Below, in pieces: positions 26,505-30,949 of a DNA stretch of 30,949 nucleotides (positions are counted from its first letter, which is position 1; every line of letters begins with the position of its first letter). The notes beneath the pieces were generated by a model. That model searched no databases and was not told the DNA's origin. It saw only the letters and a list, made by a program, of their open reading frames with translations. This stretch comes from CAJPQU01 sp052170475 (GTDB taxonomy: Bacteria; Bacillota; Negativicutes; Selenomonadales; Selenomonadaceae). Location: assembly GCA_052170475.1 (NCBI GenBank), contig JBQNAL010000021.1, forward strand, positions 1 to 30,949. Reading direction: 5' to 3'. A program made the position numbers and the translations under genes.

Positions 26505-28931
26505 TTAGAACGTATATTTTGCCCCGATCAGGAAACAACGTCCCGGCATAGCGGCAGAACCGATGCCGTTACGCGCGTTGTATGTCGTTTCATAGGCTTC
26601 ATTCGTGAGATTGCTGACAACCATGTACACGTTGCAATTCTTCGTCACTTGATAGTTGATATTCCAATCAAGAAGCAAGAATTGGCGCGATGTAAACGCA
26701 TTTGTGTTATTTCCCGTATACCAGTTGACCAGTAAACCCGTATAGAGTTTCTTATTCTCGTAGGAAAGATTCAGCGCGTAATGGTTTGCGGGGCGCAGGC
26801 GATTGATCTGCACATTGATATCATCGGCACTGACATATCCCCAGTTCGGATCGATTTTCATGCCATCTTTTGCCGACCACTTGTCATACATATGATCGTA
26901 TGAGGCACTCAGCGTCACATGGGAATTGAACTCATGATCCACCGTGATGTTGAATGCGGTTTTCTTTTCCCGCGCATTGACTGCGGTCGCTGCAAAATCA
27001 TTCTTTTTCGTCGACCAAATCGGCAGGGTAGCGATAGCGTTTGTCATATCCGTCCAGTTATAGTTCACGCCAACCGATGTCTTATTGTCCAGCTGCTTTC
27101 GCAACCCGATCGTCATCGCGTTGCCTGTTTCATCTTCCAGCATATTGGGATATTCCCCATTCGCGATGGAATAGTCGCCCTCTCGAAGCGGCCGGAAAAC
27201 ACGCGTCCAGCCAAAATACATGCTCATCGTCTTATCGAACATATACTGCGTATTGAGCGCATAGGTCAGTGCATTCGTCTGCCCCTTCCCCTGCTTTGTA
27301 TCATTGACGTTGGTATTTTCAAACGAACTGTAATTCGAGTAACGCAGTGCCGGTGTGATGTCCCATTTATCCGTTACATGAATCTTATCCTGTACGTAGC
27401 CGGTCAGCGTCTTGCGCGAAAGGTGTGTGACCGAATAATCTCCCTTGGATTTGTTTCGCCATGAATAGTGTTTCGCAATATCGTAATTGACATCCGCGAT
27501 AAGATCATGTTTTCCCCATGACTTTGCATATTGCAGTTCCAGCCCGCTGTTCTCCTCACGATGCCAGTCCGTAATAGGGGAGGCGCCCCCCGTCTTCGCC
27601 ACCCATTCCTCCATGGCCTTTTCATCCCCACCGGGGAACGGTGCCAGATGCTTTTTCATCCAAGCGTACATTTTCTCATACGTAGTACCGGCCGGGAACT
27701 CTTTATCGTACGCACTATACCCAATAGCGGCACCGTTTCCTGTCGCGCCAAACTGAGAGAAGTGGAATTTAGCCCGTCCCCGGTAAATATGGTTTTGGTA
27801 GTACGCACGGACAAAACTATCCATCCCATTGTCTTTGTTGAACGTGTATACCAAATCCCAATCATTGTGGTTAAAGTCATTGGATATATCGTACATGTAC
27901 CGTGTCAGATAAATGTTGTGATACCCGGGCTGACGCTGATCTGTCCAAAACTGCCCCTTTTCCGTAAGCTTATGGTTCGCGTCATAACGCCCCACCACAA
28001 TCTCAAATAAAATACGATACCAATCCTTTTCGTTCCAATACTTTGCGCTCGGTGTTGCCACAGGATAGCCATTTCGCCCGTTTTTATGGTTGTACCAAAG
28101 TTTTAGATTGTGGTTCGCATCAAAATCCTTATCAATTCGAACGTTGGCTCCTTGCTCTCTATATCGGGATCCCGGCAATCGAAGGACGTCTCCGGTCTGT
28201 CCGTCTTTGAATTCCGTATCACCGGACATCGTACGATTCAGCGAAACAAAATAATGCAGCGAATTGTCCTCGTCCAGAGAACCGGAATAAGAAAATGAAT
28301 AATTGTGTTTATTCCACGATCCGCTTGCCAAATCAAGTGTTCCGACGGTATCGCGGCCGCCTTTACGCGTGATGATGTTAATTACGCCGCCCGTTGCATC
28401 TGCTCCATAAACGGATGCCCCCGGCCCTTTAATCACCTCGATCTTTTCAATATTCTCCATATTGGTCACTTGATCAAGGTTGACGCCCGTCGATTTCGTG
28501 CCACGTCGGCTCGTATCGCTGATGCGCTGACTCGCTGCATTATCGACACGGCGCCCGTCCACAAGAATGACGACACGCGAGTCTCCATTGATGAGAACAC
28601 CGTTGTTATATGCCACATACCCATACTCACCACCACGGTAGCCGGGGTTCTGAAACGTCACGCCAGGAACCCTCTTGATGGCCTCTGTCACATCCGTATA
28701 ATGGCGCTTCTCAATCTCTTCCCGCGTGATGACCTTAACATCACCACCCGTTCGATAGTACGACTGCTCTGTAATGGTATCCCCAAATTTTGTCTTTGCC
28801 CTGTCGGCTTCTACGACAATGGTATCCAACGTATACTCATCAAGATTCTCGTCAAACGCCGCATGTACCTCCCCCCCGGTTCCACCGAGAATACAAAGAG
28901 CAACCATTGCCGCCAACTGCTTCTTTTTCAT
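26505..28931 (-). CDS. btuB: TonB-dependent outer-membrane receptor, probable corrinoid receptor
   Basis: The 808-residue protein has a signal peptide (1-24, cleavage VHA-A). A TonB-box-like stretch follows (DEYTLDTIVVEA). The plug domain includes KVITREEIEKRHYTDVTEAIKRVPGV, GVLINGDSRVVILVDGRRVD and IEVIKGPGASVYGADATGGVINIITRKGG. The beta-barrel ends with the outer-membrane signal F808 (FLIGAKYTF). The barrel has many Tyr/Trp and Asn/Asp strands and is somewhat longer than E. coli BtuB. Assignment to corrinoids rests on the cobalamin riboswitch in its leader; sequence alone would allow haem or siderophores. It is the first gene of the operon. Composition is AT-richer than the housekeeping genes. 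Confidence 0.92.
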   Translation of the reverse strand: MKKKQLAAMVALCILGGTGGEVHAAFDENLDEYTLDTIVVEADRAKTKFGDTITEQSYYRTGGDVKVITREEIEKRHYTDVTEAIKRVPGVTFQNPGYRGGEYGYVAYNNGVLINGDSRVVILVDGRRVDNAASQRISDTSRRGTKSTGVNLDQVTNMENIEKIEVIKGPGASVYGADATGGVINIITRKGGRDTVGTLDLASGSWNKHNYSFSYSGSLDEDNSLHYFVSLNRTMSGDTEFKDGQTGDVLRLPGSRYREQGANVRIDKDFDANHNLKLWYNHKNGRNGYPVATPSAKYWNEKDWYRILFEIVVGRYDANHKLTEKGQFWTDQRQPGYHNIYLTRYMYDISNDFNHNDWDLVYTFNKDNGMDSFVRAYYQNHIYRGRAKFHFSQFGATGNGAAIGYSAYDKEFPAGTTYEKMYAWMKKHLAPFPGGDEKAMEEWVAKTGGASPITDWHREENSGLELQYAKSWGKHDLIADVNYDIAKHYSWRNKSKGDYSVTHLSRKTLTGYVQDKIHVTDKWDITPALRYSNYSSFENTNVNDTKQGKGQTNALTYALNTQYMFDKTMSMYFGWTRVFRPLREGDYSIANGEYPNMLEDETGNAMTIGLRKQLDNKTSVGVNYNWTDMTNAIATLPIWSTKKNDFAATAVNAREKKTAFNITVDHEFNSHVTLSASYDHMYDKWSAKDGMKIDPNWGYVSADDINVQINRLRPANHYALNLSYENKKLYTGLLVNWYTGNNTNAFTSRQFLLLDWNINYQVTKNCNVYMVVSNLTNEAYETTYNARNGIGSAAMPGRCFLIGAKYTF

Positions 28932-28980
28932 GAACGCCTACTCCTTTGCACAATAGTAAACCGATACGGTGCTCGATCAT

Positions 28981-29022
28981 AAAAAAGATATGTGCTTTAC
29001 AAAGCGCTGCTACAAATCTTTT
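28981..29022 (-). terminator. Leader terminator, likely expression platform of the cobalamin riboswitch
   Basis: On the minus strand AAAAGAT-x-TGT pairs with ACA-x-ATCTTTT around an inner GCTTT/AAAGC hairpin, followed by six T (28981-28986). It lies between the aptamer and the receptor start codon, where a cobalamin-controlled terminator is expected. A second small hairpin (29101-29117, GCCTTTG with CAAAGGC) lies upstream and may take part in switching. Confidence 0.65.
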
Positions 29023-29133
29023 CTATAACCGCAGGATAGAATCTGTATCGACCGAGGGACAAACAAACACACGGCGGAGAAAACAATAAAACGCTTTTTG
29101 GCCTTTGGTACAAAGGCTTACGAAACACAAAAT

Positions 29134-29316
29134 ACTCGTGCCTTCCTGTCGCGCGCAGGGACGATACAGCGTTCCCGTCGGGCAGTTCTTTTGGACATGC
29201 CTCCTCGCCTTCCCGATTGCCCGGTGGCCATTGAGGTCGGCTCTACATGACAGTTACGGGAACCGCGCAGGTCTTTCGCCTGCTTCTTGATTGCGGGCAA
29301 GGCGTACCCGAGCGTA
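29134..29316 (-). promoter_or_regulatory. Cobalamin riboswitch aptamer
   Basis: Read on the minus strand, conserved core blocks appear in the known order: CGCAATC, then GCGCGGTTCCCGTAACTGTC (matching the GC-G-CCCGC-ACUGU core), then GGCCACCGGG, then CGGGAAGGC, and finally GCGACAGGAAGGCAC at the place of the B12 box. It lies about 200 nt upstream of the TonB receptor on the same strand. Binding of adenosylcobalamin or a relative should shut off the uptake operon. Boundaries are approximate. Confidence 0.85.
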
Positions 29317-29356
29317 ATAATGTTTAATTGTGCGTTTATTTCTGAAAACTTCATAT

Positions 29357-29385
29357 AGATTATCACGGGATAATCATGATGTCAA
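29357..29385 (-). promoter_or_regulatory. Promoter of the riboswitch-btu operon
   Basis: On the minus strand a perfect TTGACA (29380-29385) and TAATCT (29357-29362) are separated by 17 bp, placing the transcript start shortly before the aptamer. Confidence 0.75.
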
Positions 29386-29522
29386 CGTCCCTACGAGGCG
29401 TTCATGGATGTGGAAATGTTTACATAAAAAATTGACACTATCGTACTTCGAACGTTAAGAGACAGGAACAACAGAACTGTGCTCTCATGTACTTGGTCAT
29501 ATCATTACCGTGCTGGATATGG

Positions 29523-29559
29523 CAAATCCCTCCTGTTGAGCTGCAACAGGAGGGATTTG
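29523..29559 (-). terminator. Perfect 16-bp hairpin after the small membrane protein gene
   Basis: A stem of 16 perfect pairs (29523-29538 with 29544-29559) with a 5-nt loop begins 1 nt after the stop of the 65-residue gene. No T-run follows beyond ATTTG, so it may act as an RNA 3'-end stabiliser as well as a terminator. The stretch 29386-29522 upstream in coordinates shows nothing else I can support. Confidence 0.7.
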
Positions 29560-29560
29560 T

Positions 29561-29758
29561 TCACGGTATGTATTCCGGGTTCTTTCCGCATTTTGAGGGG
29601 AAACTTAGCTTGTCGGGAGCCATTTTTTGGGGGGAGGCTTGTGCCGCCTTTGCAGTGGCGTAGAGAGCTCCGGCGAGGAGTACGCCCTTTGTGAACAGTT
29701 CTACTGCTGTTACAAGAGTGCTCTCAGTGGGCACATCGGATCTGTCGTTGAAGGTCAT
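29561..29758 (-). CDS. Small membrane protein, unknown (65 residues)
   Basis: The 65-residue product is not a family I recognise. Residues about 14-40 are hydrophobic to amphipathic (LVTAVELFTKGVLLAGALYATAKAAQ), consistent with one membrane-associated helix. The C-terminal 25 residues are polar with a single Cys (KCGKNPEYIP). The start at 29758 follows AAAGGAGCG; a longer frame to 30079 runs through the promoter and into the divergent gene and is rejected. A near-perfect promoter lies 136 nt upstream, a hairpin directly follows the stop, and the divergent neighbour encodes a membrane-anchored helix-turn-helix protein. The function is unknown; a toxin-like, signalling or regulator-controlled peptide is possible. 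Confidence 0.65.
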   Translation of the reverse strand: MTFNDRSDVPTESTLVTAVELFTKGVLLAGALYATAKAAQASPQKMAPDKLSFPSKCGKNPEYIP

Positions 29759-29786
29759 GGAAACGCTCCTTTCAGATGAGGAATGA

Positions 29787-29849
29787 TCAATTATTCCAAA
29801 TGGTGAGGAATATCCCTGCTGATACGAAGCCGAGGATGAGGAATGGCAA
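29787..29849 (-). CDS. Candidate 20-residue hydrophobic micropeptide
   Basis: The frame starting with TTG at 29849 encodes 20 residues, mostly hydrophobic (MPFLILGFVSAGIFLTIWNN), enough for one membrane span. It is preceded at 10 nt by AAAGGAG. A GTG at 29858 would give 23 residues but is too close to that site. The ten bases GAAAGGAGCG around this site are repeated exactly before the 65-residue gene downstream on the same transcript. No cognate family is recognised. A non-AUG start makes this a proposal, not a firm gene. Confidence 0.4.
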   Translation of the reverse strand: MPFLILGFVSAGIFLTIWNN

Positions 29850-29884
29850 GAAGCACACGCTCCTTTCTGTGGTGATGTGTTGTT

Positions 29885-29949
29885 CTTGTGTTGATTATAC
29901 GTTGTAATTTTCGTCATGTCAATAGTAAAGTAAAATACTTGTGTTGATT
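29885..29949. promoter_or_regulatory. Divergent promoter region with 12-bp direct repeat (candidate operators)
   Basis: CTTGTGTTGATT occurs at 29885-29896 and 29938-29949, 53 bp apart, close to five helical turns. Copy 1 overlaps the -10 of the minus-strand promoter. Copy 2 overlaps the best -35 candidate (TTGTGT, 29939-29944) for the plus-strand gene, whose -10 would be TATTAT (29962-29967, 17-bp spacer). The helix-turn-helix protein encoded next door is the obvious candidate binder. This is inference. Confidence 0.6.
29894..29922 (-). promoter_or_regulatory. Consensus promoter of the small-peptide transcript
   Basis: On the minus strand TTGACA (29917-29922) and TATAAT (29894-29899) are separated by exactly 17 bp, a perfect match to the sigma-70 consensus. 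Confidence 0.88.
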
Positions 29950-29993
29950 GATAAACTATACTATTATATATTACATGAAAGGAAGTGCAATTT

Positions 29994-30785
29994 ATGTTGC
30001 CTGTTATACTGGGGCTTGCGGGGGCTCTGCTTGCAAAAGGAATGACAAGGACTGAGGTGACGAAGGAGGTGGAGCGCAAGGCGGATTTGCTGGATAAGGC
30101 GTATTATACGACGGAGGATGTTGCCAAAATCGCAGGACTGTCTGAATACACGGTGCGAAAGAAGATTCGTGATAAAGAGCTGACGGCAGAGGGGGAGGGA
30201 AGTCGGCGCGGTTATCGGATCAAGAAAGTGAATTTAATAGAGTTCCTATCCAAACAACGCACGTTCATACGCAACTATGAACGTGCGGCAAGCACATGGA
30301 CGAAGGATGAAATTGAAGCATATATATCGGCACGGCGCGCGAATATGAGCAAGTCTCGCGTGGCAAAAATGGTGGAGCCTCCTGAAGGAGAGTTCGTGAG
30401 TACCGCAATGGCAGGAACGGTGCTTATCGGTGCCGTGGCAGGGGGCGTGACGGCGGTTGTTCCGTCGATCGTGCTTTTGGCGGCGCTGCTTTTCAGCGGA
30501 AAAAAAGAAGTCCCCAAGAAGGAAATTGATGCGATGGCTCTACTTCTCGTCAACGCCCGTTTGCTTCATCAGTATATCAACATGAAGGAAAGATTGCTTG
30601 AGCAGCTTCACATGGAAGAGGAGGAGATACGTCTCTCCTATGGAGGGAAATTGGAGTCAGATGAGTATAAATGTGCAGTTATTCTGTGCAAGAAAAAAAT
30701 CAGCGATGCGGAGATAGAGATAGATGTACTACGAAGTCAGTTATCCAAACTGGAACAAAGTAAAAGGAAAAAGGAACAAGATTAG
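29994..30785 (+). CDS. Membrane-associated helix-turn-helix protein, unknown
   Basis: The 263-residue protein has a short hydrophobic N-terminus (about 1-14). A MerR/excisionase-type helix-turn-helix follows (about 37-86, YYTTEDVAKIAGLSEYTVRKKI with RRGYRIKKVNLIEFLSK). A basic region lies at about 90-130. A hydrophobic segment spans about 135-168 (AGTVLIGAVAGGVTAVVPSIVLLAALLF), long enough for one or two spans. The C-terminus (about 175-263) is charged and helical, likely coiled-coil, ending Lys-rich. The ATG at 29994 is preferred over GTG 29985 because AAAGGAAG lies 8 nt before it. A DNA-binding domain tied to membrane segments suggests a membrane-bound regulator. The divergent small-peptide gene and the repeat between them are its likely targets. 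I do not recognise the family. Confidence 0.8.
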   Translation: MLPVILGLAGALLAKGMTRTEVTKEVERKADLLDKAYYTTEDVAKIAGLSEYTVRKKIRDKELTAEGEGSRRGYRIKKVNLIEFLSKQRTFIRNYERAASTWTKDEIEAYISARRANMSKSRVAKMVEPPEGEFVSTAMAGTVLIGAVAGGVTAVVPSIVLLAALLFSGKKEVPKKEIDAMALLLVNARLLHQYINMKERLLEQLHMEEEEIRLSYGGKLESDEYKCAVILCKKKISDAEIEIDVLRSQLSKLEQSKRKKEQD

Positions 30786-30895
30786 TCGATGATGTCCGTG
30801 GTAATCCTATCGTAGGGGTAGGCACATGGCGATGGCAATTCGGAGCGTGGCGCCATGATGCGGCGGCAGATTGTCCCTCATTTTGCCGTATCGAG
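30786..30895. other. Right-flank intergenic stretch, nothing supported
   Basis: This 110-nt stretch lies between the helix-turn-helix gene and the terminal repeat. A 24-codon frame on the minus strand lacks a convincing ribosome site. No terminator is seen. Confidence 0.5.
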
Positions 30896-30948
30896 TGTAA
30901 GTTGTAAAATAAATTGACGCAAAAAGTTCCATTTTGGAACCCATTCAG
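30896..30948. repeat. 53-bp terminal inverted repeat, right copy (probable IS end)
   Basis: This is the exact reverse complement of bases 1-53, with one more base before the window ends. The junction with chromosomal sequence is at TGTAAG. It probably marks a second copy of the same element, in opposite orientation relative to the left one. Confidence 0.8.
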
Positions 30949-30949
30949 T

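Noticed and set aside
29432..29460. Plus-strand promoter starting TTGACA at 29432
   Set aside because: The sequence 17 bp downstream (TTAAGA) is a poor -10, and no gene follows on that strand before 29994.
29561..30079. 172-residue version of the small minus-strand protein
   Set aside because: It would run through the consensus promoter and overlap the divergent gene. The ribosome site and promoter support the start at 29758.
30804..30878. 24-codon minus-strand frame next to the right terminal repeat
   Set aside because: No convincing ribosome site and no recognisable sequence.

Overview
The window reads as chromosome from a diderm Firmicute, most likely Negativicutes of the Selenomonas type. 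Firmicute marker genes (rapZ-yvcK-whiA, the SCIFF/ranthipeptide pair, mfd-yabN-HU) occur beside a TonB-dependent outer-membrane receptor. Most of the window is visibly GC-rich. The right third (about 24.4 to 30.9 kb) and the dps region are visibly more AT-rich.

Layout. (1) 1-1640: AraC-type regulator (-) divergent from a Dps-like mini-ferritin (+), closed by a perfect bidirectional hairpin. (2) 1674-4711 (-): the ranthipeptide precursor scfA (45 codons), an intrinsic terminator, its radical-SAM maturase scfB, and a PAS-GAF-GGDEF protein 9 nt behind it. (3) 4715-10460 (-): rapZ, yvcK, whiA, a NodB-type deacetylase and an unknown exported protein, with a promoter in front of rapZ. (4) 10461-10690: a gene-free stretch with a G-quadruplex motif and five DnaA-box-like 9-mers. 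(5) A CYTH protein (-) and an LCP-family cell-wall enzyme (+). (6) 12966-18165 (+): a four-gene YbhGFSR-type efflux operon. (7) tRNA-Ser(CGA) with its own promoter and terminator, followed by a truncated IS200/IS605 tnpA remnant. (8) 18701-24285 (-): mfd, a YabN methylase lacking its MazG half, HU, and an SDR oxidoreductase. (9) 24382-29385 (-): a corrinoid-uptake operon with a cobalamin riboswitch leader, TonB receptor, binding protein broken by one in-frame amber codon, and a BtuC/FecC permease; no ATPase gene is present. (10) 29523-30785: an unrecognised divergent locus with a membrane-anchored helix-turn-helix protein facing a transcript for one or two tiny membrane peptides. The shared promoter region carries a 12-bp direct repeat spaced 53 bp apart.

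Both ends of the window carry the same 53-bp sequence in opposite orientation. This looks like the terminus of one insertion-sequence type present at both flanks, so the window probably ends where the assembly met repeated elements. The best candidate for something undescribed is the divergent locus at the right end. Next are the G4/DnaA-box cluster, the amber-interrupted btuF, the MazG-less YabN, and the linkage of a ranthipeptide system to a diguanylate cyclase.
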